A stretch of 32,398 nucleotides of DNA from Dehalococcoidia bacterium (GCA_030690405.1 JAUYGU010000154.1:1-32398); one strand, 5' to 3'. Positions 1 to 9,416 are shown, counted from the stretch's first letter. The notes: generated by a model from the sequence alone, not told the origin. Program-made: numbers and translations.

Positions 1-468
1 GGGGGAGTTTCCGTGGCCCCAGAATACGACGAATCTTTCGGGGCGGTGCCGGACCTCGTCATCGTGGACGGCGGCAAGGGGCAGGTCTCGGCCGCGCACG
101 ACGTGATGCGCAACATGGGCGTGGGGCACATCCCGCTGGCCGGGCTGGCCAAGCGGTTCGAGGAGCTGTACGTGAAGGATGTCTCGGAGCCTATTGTGCT
201 GCCGCGCACCTCGCAGGCGCTGTACCTGGTGCAGCGCCTCCGGGACGAGGCGCACCGCTTCGCGATAACTTACCACCGGAAGGTGCGGGCGAAGGCCGGG
301 ATGCGGTCGGCGCTGGACGCGATCCCGGGGGTGGGGCCGAAGCGGAAGAAGGCGCTGCTACGGAAGTTCGGCTCCGTGAAGGCGGTGCGCGAGGCGGGGG
401 TGGAGGAGATCGCGGCGACGCCGGGGTTCACGCGCTCGCTGGCGGAGAAGGTGCTGGGAGGGCTATAA
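1..468 (+). CDS. uvrC: UvrABC system protein C, C-terminal part (5' end outside window)
   Basis: This is the 3' end of the excision nuclease subunit that cuts both sides of a DNA lesion in nucleotide excision repair. The reading frame is open from base 1, so the gene begins upstream of the window, and the GTG at 13 is internal. The segment starts in the RNase H-like endonuclease domain, with the diagnostic PDLVIVDGGKGQ motif whose Asp is catalytic in the family, followed by LRDEAHRFAITYHR. It ends with a helix-hairpin-helix DNA-binding pair (IPGVGPKRKKALLRKFGS and an AATPGF turn). It stops with TAA at 466-468. That stop lies inside a TATAAT that may serve as the -10 box of the following lipoprotein gene. 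Confidence 0.95.
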   Translation, partial: GGVSVAPEYDESFGAVPDLVIVDGGKGQVSAAHDVMRNMGVGHIPLAGLAKRFEELYVKDVSEPIVLPRTSQALYLVQRLRDEAHRFAITYHRKVRAKAGMRSALDAIPGVGPKRKKALLRKFGSVKAVREAGVEEIAATPGFTRSLAEKVLGGL

Positions 469-487
469 TCCAGGCCCGGAGGGGGCC

Positions 488-1513
488 ATGCGGACGGTTG
501 CTTTCGCCGGACTGCTCACCTGTTGCGCGGCGCTGATAGCTTGCGGGCGCAGCGCTGGCGAGGACGTCTCCGCCCTGCTGCAGAGCTCAGCCGAAGCGAT
601 GGCCAGCCAGAGCTTCTCGTTTACGGTCACCGACTGTGCGCTCTGCCCTCCACCTATCGTCACCGAATATGCTGCGCCGGACGGGATCAAGCTCTCCCAC
701 TCTAAAGGCCACGATGACTGGCCCTACTATTTGATAGCGGGCGACCGCTGGATGTTCTCATCTGAAGGCAAGCGCTAGCTTGAGGGCACCGACTACAAGT
801 TCCCGTTCATGCTGTTGAGCGACCCGCGTGTCCTCCTCCGCACGGCGGACGGGCCGCGGACGGACGGCACAGAAGACGTCAGCGGCGTCCTCCACCATGT
901 GGTGCGCGCAGACGTTGACGCGGAGCGCTTCATAAGCGAGGAGTTACCTGCTCAGGCGTTACCGGACACGCCCGAAGGTGATGAGGCGCGCGCGTACTAC
1001 AAGGATTTCGTGGCCGGCTCGGAGGTGCGCTTCTGGATAAACGCAGAGAGTTACACGGTCACAAAGATGGCGATCGACTACGCTCCGCTTCCTGAGGACG
1101 AGGATGGAGACGACGCCCAGCCCGCTGCCATTACGTTTGACTACGAAACGGCGGTGGATGTGCCGGAAGACCCAGAAAGTATGCCGCAGGAACAAGCTGA
1201 CCAGCTTAGGCACATAGCCGAGTCCCGCACGGGGGCGCTTCAGCGAGCGGTTCCCGCGTACAAGTCGCTCCATGGAACGTACCCGCCAAGCCTGGATCCG
1301 GAGACGCTTCGCGACGTGCTGCCGCCTTCTCAGTGGCCCGTCAACCCGTTTAACGGAGAGCCCGTCAAGGAATCCGTGGACTCACCCGGTGATTTCCACT
1401 ACGTCCCGAAGAACGAGGGTAGGGATTTCGAACTCAGCCTCTTCGGTTGGGATTCAAAGTACTCGTACACTGACACGGTACGTTTCGGTCATCCGGAAGA
1501 CTACGAACAGTAG
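488..1513 (+). pseudogene. LppX/LprG-like lipoprotein with pseudopilin-like C-terminus, interrupted by an in-frame TAG
   Basis: One continuous frame runs from ATG 488 to TAG 1511, broken only by an amber codon at 776-778 (codon 97). The first part has a lipoprotein signal (Arg near the N-terminus, hydrophobic stretch, LIAC lipobox, Cys19) and the start of a beta-rich domain resembling the LppX/LprA/LprF/LprG family, which binds lipids in the periplasm or envelope. The second part continues that domain without a gap (LEGTDYKF onward). From about residue 245 it then resembles the C-terminal half of type II secretion pseudopilins (ALQRAVPAYKSLHGTYPPSL, WPVNPFNGEP). An SD-like GGAGGGGG lies just before ATG 488. 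Either the gene is newly inactivated or the stop is a sequence error; TAG is one base from TGG (Trp). An independent gene restarting at ATG 809 is less likely because it would lack a signal peptide. Family assignments are from pattern resemblance. Confidence 0.7.
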
Positions 1514-1530
1514 CGGCTCCGCCTCTACTG
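1508..1530. terminator. short inverted repeat between convergent genes
   Basis: CAGTAG (1508-1513) and CTACTG (1525-1530) are perfect inverted repeats that contain the stop codons of the two convergent genes. There is no T-run on either side, so this is only a weak candidate for a bidirectional terminator. Confidence 0.25.
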
Positions 1531-2016
1531 CACCGTGATGGTGCCGACCATGCCCAGCGCCACGTGGAAGTCGCACTGGAACTTGATCTGCCCCGCCTGA
1601 GCCGGCGCGGTCCAGCTCACCTTGGCCGTCTCGCCCGCGTTGACCAACTGCGGATCGGAGACGGCGTCGTCGCCGGTGTTGTAGCTGCCGTCGGAGCCGG
1701 CGATGCGCATGTTGTGGGGGGCAACGCCCTCGTTCTTGAGGTCGAACGTCACCGAGGCGCCCGCCTTCACCGTCAGGTCTTTCGGCTCGAACAAGTTGTC
1801 CTTCATGCTGACGGTGATGCCGCCGGTGGGCGTGCCGCTGGGAGTCCCCTGTGGCGTCGAGGTGGCCTCCGGCGTCGGCGAACCCGTCGCCGTCTTGTCT
1901 CCCAGGCCGCTCTGGGTGGGAAACGCAAAGGCGAGGACAAAGGTGCCCACAACGGCGGCAAGCACGAACCCAATGAGCGCCTCCCCGAGGGGAAGTTTGG
2001 TGATGTCAAGCTTCAT
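1525..2016 (-). CDS. membrane-anchored cupredoxin (blue-copper) protein
   Basis: A 163-residue protein predicted to hold a type-1 copper site outside the membrane and carry single electrons. An N-terminal membrane helix (about residues 15-32) is followed by a Ser/Thr/Pro/Gly linker (about 40-65) and then a plastocyanin/azurin-type domain. The expected copper ligands are present: His101 (in PHNM), Cys148, His151 and Met156, in a C-x2-H-x4-M arrangement. The ATG at 2016 has a GGAGG at 2027-2031 on this strand, 10 nt away, and an AT-rich TATATATAA stretch at 2036-2044 that could supply the -10. It converges with the broken lipoprotein gene and diverges from pcm. Its redox partner is not visible. 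The Thr/Pro linker is a candidate O-glycosylation site. Confidence 0.88.
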   Translation of the reverse strand: MKLDITKLPLGEALIGFVLAAVVGTFVLAFAFPTQSGLGDKTATGSPTPEATSTPQGTPSGTPTGGITVSMKDNLFEPKDLTVKAGASVTFDLKNEGVAPHNMRIAGSDGSYNTGDDAVSDPQLVNAGETAKVSWTAPAQAGQIKFQCDFHVALGMVGTITVQ

Positions 2017-2082
2017 TACAGCAGAGCCTCCACGCTATATATAACGGAGAGGACGCTTAGACGCCAGACGCCCCCTCTCCAG

Positions 2083-2091
2083 TGCTATACT
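2083..2091 (+). promoter_or_regulatory. extended -10 promoter for pcm
   Basis: TGC followed by TATACT (2086-2091) fits an extended -10 (TGn-TATAnT). No convincing -35 is visible 16-18 nt upstream. The pcm ATG lies 18 nt after the hexamer, giving a very short leader of about 11 nt. Confidence 0.4.
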
Positions 2092-2109
2092 CAAGCTGGG
2101 AACGGGAAG

Positions 2110-2772
2110 ATGCCCACGCTTACCGAACACCTGAGCCGCTCCAAGACGGCCCTCCTCGCCGAGCTCGCCCGCGAGGTCAGCGACCCCCGCGTGCTAAACG
2201 CGATCGCCCGCGTGCCGCGGGAGCGCTTCGTCCCGCCGGAGCTGCGGCTCCAGGCCTACGAGAACCGTCCCCTGCCTATCGGCTACGGCCAGACGATCTC
2301 TCAGCCGCTCATCGTCGCCATCATGACCCAGGCCCTCGATCTGCGCGGCGACGACAGGGTGCTGGAGGTCGGCACGGGCTCCGGCTACCAGGCCGCGCTT
2401 CTCTCGCAGCTCGCTGCTCACGTCGTGACTGTGGAGCGCGTCCCGGAGCTGGCCCGCCAGGCTGAGCGCGCGCTGGCGGAGCTGGGCTACTCAAATGTGG
2501 AGGTGCACGTAGCCAGCGAGACGCTCGGCTGGCCGGAGGGCGCCCCTTACGACGGAATCATCGTCACCGCCGGCGCCCCCCGCGTACCCCACGAGCTCGT
2601 CGAGCAGATGCGCATCGGCGGCCGGATGGCGGTGCCGGTGGGCAGCCGCGACCTCCAGGAGCTGGTGCAGGTCGTGCGGAGCCCGGAGGGGCCGGTCATC
2701 ATCAACCTCGGCGCCTGCCGGTTCGTGCCGCTGGTAGGCCCCGGCGCCTGGGCGACGGAACCCCTGGGCTAG
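2110..2772 (+). CDS. pcm: protein-L-isoaspartate O-methyltransferase
   Basis: A cytoplasmic repair enzyme that methylates isoaspartyl residues in aged proteins using S-adenosylmethionine. The 220-residue length is normal for the family. The family-specific N-terminal block is present (RVPRERFVPPELR, then PIGYGQTISQP around residues 57-66). It is followed by SAM-binding motif I VLEVGTGSGYQ at about 84-94 and the acidic end of motif II (VTVER). I place the start at ATG 2110 because the conserved protein begins there and an AT-rich promoter-like stretch precedes it. The frame is open further upstream, but that part is antisense to the cupredoxin gene. A GGGAAG next to the ATG is the only weak SD. 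It stands alone, with a divergent neighbour upstream. Confidence 0.93.
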   Translation: MPTLTEHLSRSKTALLAELAREVSDPRVLNAIARVPRERFVPPELRLQAYENRPLPIGYGQTISQPLIVAIMTQALDLRGDDRVLEVGTGSGYQAALLSQLAAHVVTVERVPELARQAERALAELGYSNVEVHVASETLGWPEGAPYDGIIVTAGAPRVPHELVEQMRIGGRMAVPVGSRDLQELVQVVRSPEGPVIINLGACRFVPLVGPGAWATEPLG

Positions 2773-2985
2773 CGCCGCCGCGCCGCGCACCGCCCCGCCG
2801 CGCCAACATAACCTCCCCTGTGTCGCTTACGGGCTGACCAAATAGCAGCAAAGCTCGTCGGGAAACCGTTAACCAGAACCTGAACGACGCGTTCTTTTGA
2901 TTGATAGGATTGGCGGTCAAATTTTGACAAATTAGCTGACGAATAACCTAGCGACCGCTAGACAAGGAAAGGAGGTGACAATAAT
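2773..2985. other. intergenic region upstream of xer with promoter-like elements
   Basis: The first 45 bases are very GC-rich and the rest is distinctly AT-rich. TTGACA at 2924-2929 is a good -35, but only weak -10 candidates follow (TAACCT at 2944-2949, spacing 14). The two 8-mers GTCAAATT and GACAAATT form a direct repeat around 2917-2933, which could be an operator. I looked for a XerCD dif-like site here and could not identify one. Confidence 0.3.
2971..2978 (+). promoter_or_regulatory. strong Shine-Dalgarno for xer
   Basis: GGAGGTGA, preceded by AAA, is a full match to the anti-SD. It ends 7 nt before ATG 2986 and fixes this ATG as the start rather than the internal ATG at 3034. Confidence 0.8.
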
Positions 2986-3936
2986 ATGGCAGTCAGTTCC
3001 CCTAGCAGGCTTCACAGTTCGGAGGCCTCCTCCATGCGCAATAGCCTCAGTGAGTTCTTGGTCTTCCTTGCCGTGGAGAAGGGAGCCTCATCGAATACGA
3101 TAGCCGCCTACAAGAATGACCTCCAGCAGCTCGCCGACTACATTGGTCCGCGCGAGGGCAGCAACGGCTGGCAGACTCTCAGCAGGTCAGACATCCAGGA
3201 CTTCATCCTTGACCTGAAGCAGCGGGGCTACACGGAATCCTCCGTGGCCCGCAAAGTAGCGGCCGTCCGCTCATTCTTCGCCTTCCTGACCGCGGAAGGA
3301 AGCGTCTCCAACAACCCCACGGAGGGCCTGACCTCCCCCCGTGTCGGCAAGACCCTGCCCAAGGCGATTACCCCCAATGAGGTCGACGAGCTCCTGGAGC
3401 AACCGGCCCGCCGCTCAACTCCGGAGGCCAGACGCGACCGGGCGATGCTGGAGCTACTCTACGCCACGGGTATGCGGGTGACGGAACTGGTGTCGCTCGA
3501 CATCACTAACCTGAACCTGGACCCGCGCTCCCCCTACGTCAAGTGCGTGGGCAAGGGGGCGAAAGAGCGCTCCATCCCGATCCACGATCACGCCCTCGAG
3601 GCCGTCAATGCCTATCTCGAGGACGGCCGGCCGCTCCTCGTCAAGAACCGCAGCGAGCTGGCCCTGTTCCTCAACCGCCGCGGCGAGCGTCTCACCAGGC
3701 AAGGCTTCTGGCTGATCCTGAAGGGCTACGCCAGGTCCGCGAACCTGGGCAAGGATGTAACCCCGCACACCCTGCGGCACTCCTTCGCCACCCACATGCT
3801 TCGCGGCGGCATGCCCCTGCGGAACGTCCAGGAGATGCTGGGTCACGCCAACATCTCGACCACCCAGGTCTACACTCACCTGACGAGCGACCACGTCCGG
3901 GAGGTCTACGAGCGGGCCCACCCGCGCGCTCAGTAG
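2986..3936 (+). CDS. tyrosine recombinase, XerC/XerD family
   Basis: A site-specific recombinase that cuts and rejoins DNA through a covalent 3'-phosphotyrosine. XerC/D proteins resolve chromosome dimers, and close relatives move integrons and plasmids. The 316 residues comprise a SAM-like core-binding domain (about 16-105) and a catalytic domain (about 122-312). All catalytic residues are visible: Arg164 (GMRVTEL), Lys190 (GKGAKER), His261 and Arg264 (TPHTLRHSFATHML), His287 (LGHANIS) and nucleophile Tyr296 (VYTHL). The length and the absence of nearby mobile-element genes favour a housekeeping Xer over a phage integrase. Whether it is XerC, XerD or a single-protein XerA/XerH type cannot be told from this gene alone. 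It is followed after 23 nt by a metalloprotease gene. Confidence 0.92.
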   Translation: MAVSSPSRLHSSEASSMRNSLSEFLVFLAVEKGASSNTIAAYKNDLQQLADYIGPREGSNGWQTLSRSDIQDFILDLKQRGYTESSVARKVAAVRSFFAFLTAEGSVSNNPTEGLTSPRVGKTLPKAITPNEVDELLEQPARRSTPEARRDRAMLELLYATGMRVTELVSLDITNLNLDPRSPYVKCVGKGAKERSIPIHDHALEAVNAYLEDGRPLLVKNRSELALFLNRRGERLTRQGFWLILKGYARSANLGKDVTPHTLRHSFATHMLRGGMPLRNVQEMLGHANISTTQVYTHLTSDHVREVYERAHPRAQ

Positions 3937-3959
3937 CGACAACCCACTGGCTTGTGGTG

Positions 3960-5837
3960 ATGGGGAGGGCGGCGACGGGCATCCGTATCGCCGCCCTCCT
4001 TGTGCTTCTGGGCGTCGCTGCCTGCGGGGGCAGCTCGACTCAGACCCCTGCCCCCACGCCCAGCGTCGCGCCCAGCCCCACCCCGACCACGACGCCCTCG
4101 CCGGTCCCACCGACGACCGAGGAGCCGCCGGAGCGCGACCTCTTCGACCTCGCGATGCGCTTCCGCGGCCTGCCCGCCGACGCCTCCCACACCGCCCGGC
4201 AGACTCCCTACGGCTACAAAATCGGCGACCGCGAGAAGTTCACCATCATCGACCTCGACCAGCCCGGCTACAACACGATCACCGCCACCATCCGGCTGAT
4301 CACGGAGCGCGCCTACTTCTTCGTCGAGGAGGGCGTGCGGGTGGACAACGCCACCCTCCAGCGGATCGGCCGTGACTTCGAGGACGCGGTCTACCCGCGC
4401 GTGACCGCCGCCTTCGGCAAGGAGCCGTCGCCCGGGGTGGACGCGGACCCCCGCATCAACATCGTCCACGCCCACCTGAGCGGCGCCGGAGGCTACGTGA
4501 CCAGCGCCGATTCCCTTCCGCGCTCAGTTTACGCGCGCAGCAACGAGCGGGAGGCCGTGTACCTGGACGCCTCCTTCTTGGAGTCGCCCGGCGTCGATTA
4601 CAACGCCGTCCTGGCGCACGAGCTCCAGCACCTGATCCACTACGGCGTCGACCCCGGCGAAGAGTCGTGGGTAAACGAGGGGCTCTCCCAGGTGGCCGGG
4701 GAGTTGGTGGGCGGGAGCGCCGCCGGCGCTGCCGCCTTCCTGGCCGAGGCGGACACCCAGCTCAACGACTGGCCCATCGGCGGCCCGGGCGTCCACTACG
4801 AGGAGTCGGAACTCTTCTTTCGCTACCTCCTGGACCGGTTCGGCGGCAGAACGAACACCGCCGCCCTGGTGGCGGAGCCGGGCGACGGCATCGGCGGCGT
4901 GAACGCCTACCTGCGCGACTTCGACACCACCTTCGAGCATGTCTTCGCGGACTGGGTCATCGCCAACTACCTGGACGAACCATCCGGCCCCTACGCCCAC
5001 GAGGGCGTAGACCTCTCACCTCCTCCAACGACTCCGGCGGCCGTTGGCACGGCCGAAGCAACCGTCCACCAGTTCGCCGCCGACTACCTGAAGGTCGACC
5101 CGCCGGCGGGGGGCGCGGTGTTTTCGTTCGATGGCTCCGATGAGGTGACCGTCGGGATCGAGCCGTACGACGGCGCCCCTTCGACAGGCTCAGGGCAGGG
5201 CTTCTGGTGGTCGAACGCCGGCGACGACATGGACACCCGCCTCACCCGCGAGTTCGACCTCAGTGGGCTCGCGTCGGCCACCCTGCGCTACCGTGCCTGG
5301 TTCGAGACGGAGCGCGGCTGGGACTACGCCTACGTGGCCGCCTCCACGGACGGTGGCGAGACCTGGCGGGCGCTGCCCGCCACGCACACCAGCGATTACG
5401 ACCCGGTCGGTGCGGCCTACGGCCCCGGCTACACCGGCAATAGCAGCGGCAAGTGGACGCAGGAGTCGGCGGACCTTACCCCCTTCGCCGGGCGCAAGGT
5501 CCTCGTCCGCTTCGAGTACGTCACCGACGACGCCGCTCACGCCCGCGGCTTCGCGGTCGATGACATCTCGATCCCTGAGCTCGGCTTCAGCGACGGCGCG
5601 GACAGCGATGGCGACTGGCAGGCCGAGGGGTTCCTCCGAATCGAAAAGCCCCTGCCGCAGCGGTTCGTGATGCAGCTCATCGAGCGCGGGGACGGCAGCG
5701 CCGTGCGCCGCCTGGAGCTGGACGCAGGGAACCGGACCGAGGTCGCGCTGGACGGCCCGGCCACCATCGTCGTCGCGGCCGTAACCGACGGCACCAGGCA
5801 GCCCGCCGGATACCGCTGGACCCTGACGGCCCGCTGA
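3960..5837 (+). CDS. secreted lipoprotein metalloprotease, M30-like catalytic domain with immune-inhibitor-A-type C-terminal domain
   Basis: A 625-residue zinc protease exported as a lipoprotein. The start is ATG 3960 (GTG codons at 3954 and 3957 are alternatives). A hydrophobic signal ends in a GVAAC lipobox with Cys near residue 21. A Pro/Thr/Ser-rich linker (about 25-57) follows, then a catalytic domain with the zinc motif HELQH (His220, Glu221, His224) and a downstream WVNEGLS whose Glu240 is the likely third ligand, an arrangement typical of hyicolysin-type (M30) peptidases. From about residue 415, FWWSNAGDDMDTRLTR through AVDDISIPE resembles the C-terminal beta-sandwich of M6 immune inhibitor A proteases. 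A REP-like repeat encoding STGSGQ is embedded at the boundary between the two (5177-5200). It probably degrades extracellular protein. It is transcribed behind xer, possibly together, without an evident SD. Confidence 0.85.
   Translation: MGRAATGIRIAALLVLLGVAACGGSSTQTPAPTPSVAPSPTPTTTPSPVPPTTEEPPERDLFDLAMRFRGLPADASHTARQTPYGYKIGDREKFTIIDLDQPGYNTITATIRLITERAYFFVEEGVRVDNATLQRIGRDFEDAVYPRVTAAFGKEPSPGVDADPRINIVHAHLSGAGGYVTSADSLPRSVYARSNEREAVYLDASFLESPGVDYNAVLAHELQHLIHYGVDPGEESWVNEGLSQVAGELVGGSAAGAAAFLAEADTQLNDWPIGGPGVHYEESELFFRYLLDRFGGRTNTAALVAEPGDGIGGVNAYLRDFDTTFEHVFADWVIANYLDEPSGPYAHEGVDLSPPPTTPAAVGTAEATVHQFAADYLKVDPPAGGAVFSFDGSDEVTVGIEPYDGAPSTGSGQGFWWSNAGDDMDTRLTREFDLSGLASATLRYRAWFETERGWDYAYVAASTDGGETWRALPATHTSDYDPVGAAYGPGYTGNSSGKWTQESADLTPFAGRKVLVRFEYVTDDAAHARGFAVDDISIPELGFSDGADSDGDWQAEGFLRIEKPLPQRFVMQLIERGDGSAVRRLELDAGNRTEVALDGPATIVVAAVTDGTRQPAGYRWTLTAR
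5177..5200. repeat. REP-like dispersed repeat embedded in the protease gene
   Basis: CCCTTCGACAGGCTCAGGG, followed by CAGGG, is an imperfect palindrome with CCCT/AGGG ends. It matches a short element that I know to recur in many bacterial genomes, in Chloroflexota among others. Here it is translated in frame as STGSGQG between two domains. I see no second copy in the window. Confidence 0.6.
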
Positions 5838-5844
5838 CGTCTCG

Positions 5845-5873
5845 TTGCCGCGCGAAAGCGCCGCGGGTATCAT
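5845..5873 (+). promoter_or_regulatory. promoter of the LOG-family/eno pair, predicted leaderless
   Basis: TTGCCG (5845-5850) and TATCAT (5868-5873) are separated by 17 nt. The start codon ATG 5883 is only 9 nt after the -10 hexamer, so transcription would start at or within a base or two of the ATG. Confidence 0.5.
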
Positions 5874-5882
5874 GGGCGTGCG

Positions 5883-7675
<1,793 letters not shown>

Positions 7676-7697
7676 CACCCCTCGCCCGAAGGACGTG

Positions 7698-7705
7698 AAG
7701 GAGGT
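7698..7705 (+). promoter_or_regulatory. strong Shine-Dalgarno of the 3-hydroxyacyl-CoA dehydrogenase gene
   Basis: AAGGAGGT ends 6 nt before ATG 7712 and fixes the start. A TATACT at 7645-7650, inside the end of eno, could be a -10 box for this gene, but no -35 is recognisable. Confidence 0.7.
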
Positions 7706-7711
7706 CCCCAC

Positions 7712-8464
7712 ATGCCCATCGAGATTAACAGCGCAGGCATCCTCGGCGGCGGCGTCATGGGCGCCGGCATCGGCCAGGCCCTCGCCTCCGGCGGCCTCAA
7801 GGTCACCATCCGCGACATCAGCGGCGAGCTGATCGAGAGGGCCCGCTCCACAATCGTCGACGGCCGCTACGGCCTCAAGCGGGGCGTGGAGCTGGGCAAG
7901 ACGACGCTGGAGCAGATGGACGCGACGATCGCCAACCTCTCGTTCACGACCAGCCTCGACGACCTCAAGGCTGTCGACTTCGTGGTCGAGGCCGTGCCGG
8001 AGAACCTCGAGCTCAAGAAGAAGGTCTGGGCCGAGGTGGACGGCATCGTGCAGCCGCAGGCGGTGTTCGCCAGCAACACCTCCGGCCTCGTGATCGCCGA
8101 GCTGAACAAGGCGGTGTCGGATACGCGCCGGCCGCGCTTCATCGGCATGCACTGGTTCAGCCCGGCGCCGATCATGAAACTCGTCGAGCTGGTACACGCG
8201 CCGGAGACCGCGGAGGAGACGATCCAGGCGCTGGAGTCGGTCTGCCAGCGGATCGGCAAGGTGAGCGTTCGCGTGAAGGACGCCCCCGGCAAGTACGGCT
8301 TCATCGCCAACCGCATCTACTTCGCGGCCGTGCGGGAGGCGCAGGCTGTGCTGGCGGAGGGGATCGCCTCGGCGGAGGACATCAACAAGGCGATGGTCTA
8401 CGGGTTCAACTGGCCCGTCGGCCCGCTGGCGATGGTGGCGGGGGCGCGCAAGGGCTGGCAGTGA
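7712..8464 (+). CDS. 3-hydroxyacyl-CoA dehydrogenase family protein, short C-terminus
   Basis: An NAD-dependent enzyme oxidising (S)-3-hydroxyacyl-CoA in fatty-acid beta-oxidation or related pathways. The Rossmann nucleotide loop GGGVMGAGIGQALASGG lies at about residues 12-28. Catalytic elements are Ser121/Ser124 in ASNTSG, His147 in GMHWFSP, Glu159 in LVELV and Asn200 in FIANRI. The usual start of the second, dimerisation domain is present (EDINKAMVYGFNWPVGPLAM). The protein ends at residue 250 with GARKGWQ, about 30 residues before the normal end of a 280-285-residue family member. This may be a genuine short subfamily or a truncation. The 34-nt gap to the next gene holds no recognisable remainder. 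The strong SD argues that it is expressed. Confidence 0.85.
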   Translation: MPIEINSAGILGGGVMGAGIGQALASGGLKVTIRDISGELIERARSTIVDGRYGLKRGVELGKTTLEQMDATIANLSFTTSLDDLKAVDFVVEAVPENLELKKKVWAEVDGIVQPQAVFASNTSGLVIAELNKAVSDTRRPRFIGMHWFSPAPIMKLVELVHAPETAEETIQALESVCQRIGKVSVRVKDAPGKYGFIANRIYFAAVREAQAVLAEGIASAEDINKAMVYGFNWPVGPLAMVAGARKGWQ

Positions 8465-8498
8465 CGCCCCGTCCTCCTCGCCACCCCCGGAACCCGCC

Positions 8499-9356
8499 GT
8501 GAGCGAGCAGCCCGTCCCCAAGATCGCGCCGTACGCCTTCCCAGAGCGATACGTCCTGCCCGGCCGCCCGACGGGAGAACAGCCGGCGGTGCAGGACGCC
8601 CACCGCCAGACGCACTTCCTCCTGCCGGCGGAGCTGGCGCTGTTCGAGCAGGCGATGAACCTCCAGCTCGCCATCGTCGCCGCCGGGACGAAGAAGCGGA
8701 GTGCGGAGGCCGCCGCCCTGCTCGGGTTCTGGTCACGAACGTTCTCCTACCTGTCGGACGCCTGCACCCTCCTGGGACGGGCGTCCTACGCCTCCTCCCC
8801 TCCCCTCCTCCGCGCCGCCTGCGACTGCATCGCTGCCCAGCGTTCGCTCATCGCGGACGGCTTCGCGGAGTACCACGAGTGGCTCGCCTCCGCGCTGGGG
8901 AAGGACAGGGAGCACGCAGCCTCGTACATCGAGCTGGGGCGTTTCCGCGCCGGCTCGGTCCTGGCGCAGGACGAGCGACTCGGCAGCGCCTACCGCTTCC
9001 TCACTGACCTCACGATGCCCCACTTCGGGAGCACCCTGTTCCAGGCCGGCCCGGAATCCAGCCAGCAGAAGCTGGCGCTGGCGATCGGCGAGAGCGCGTT
9101 CCACCTCGGCCTGGCGGAGCTGGTCTCCGGCTGGCTGCTCCTGCTCGCGGGGGCGCAGACCGAAGCCGCCCTGTCCGGGCCGTTCGTGGAGCCGACCCAT
9201 CCCCTCCGCGAGGAGGCGGCGCGGCTCCGCAACCAGATAGAGGAAGCGCTGGCGAGCCCCAGGCGGTGCCGCGCCGAGGAGCTACCGGACGGCCGGCGCC
9301 TGATCCACAACTTCCGGCGGGCCGTGAGCGGCGCCCCCAGGCGCGTGCTGCTCTAG
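8499..9356 (+). CDS. unrecognised helical protein
   Basis: I do not recognise this 285-residue protein. It starts at GTG 8499, 34 nt after the dehydrogenase. There is no signal peptide, although one segment around residues 205-222 (LAELVSGWLLLLAGAQ) is hydrophobic enough for a buried or membrane helix. The sequence is rich in Ala, Leu, Glu and Arg and looks almost entirely alpha-helical, with two Cys (about 87 and 107) in the LSDACTLLG and LRAACDCIAAQ segments. The C-terminus (about 245-285) is basic and Arg-rich. Codon use matches its neighbours, so a real gene is likely. A function cannot be assigned from sequence or context. Confidence 0.7.
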   Translation: MSEQPVPKIAPYAFPERYVLPGRPTGEQPAVQDAHRQTHFLLPAELALFEQAMNLQLAIVAAGTKKRSAEAAALLGFWSRTFSYLSDACTLLGRASYASSPPLLRAACDCIAAQRSLIADGFAEYHEWLASALGKDREHAASYIELGRFRAGSVLAQDERLGSAYRFLTDLTMPHFGSTLFQAGPESSQQKLALAIGESAFHLGLAELVSGWLLLLAGAQTEAALSGPFVEPTHPLREEAARLRNQIEEALASPRRCRAEELPDGRRLIHNFRRAVSGAPRRVLL

Positions 9357-9416
9357 CCGGCCGCTCGATTCTCCGCCACGGAACGCCACCTATAATGGAG
9401 GCGTCACTATAAGCGA

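Noticed and set aside
776..778. Recoding of TAG as an amino acid such as pyrrolysine
   Set aside because: No other in-frame TAG occurs in a conserved gene here, and TAG is used as a normal stop by several genes in the window (for example pcm, xer and eno).
2773..2985. dif recombination site beside the xer gene
   Set aside because: No 28-bp element with two 11-bp arms around a 6-bp centre could be recognised, and dif need not be near xer.
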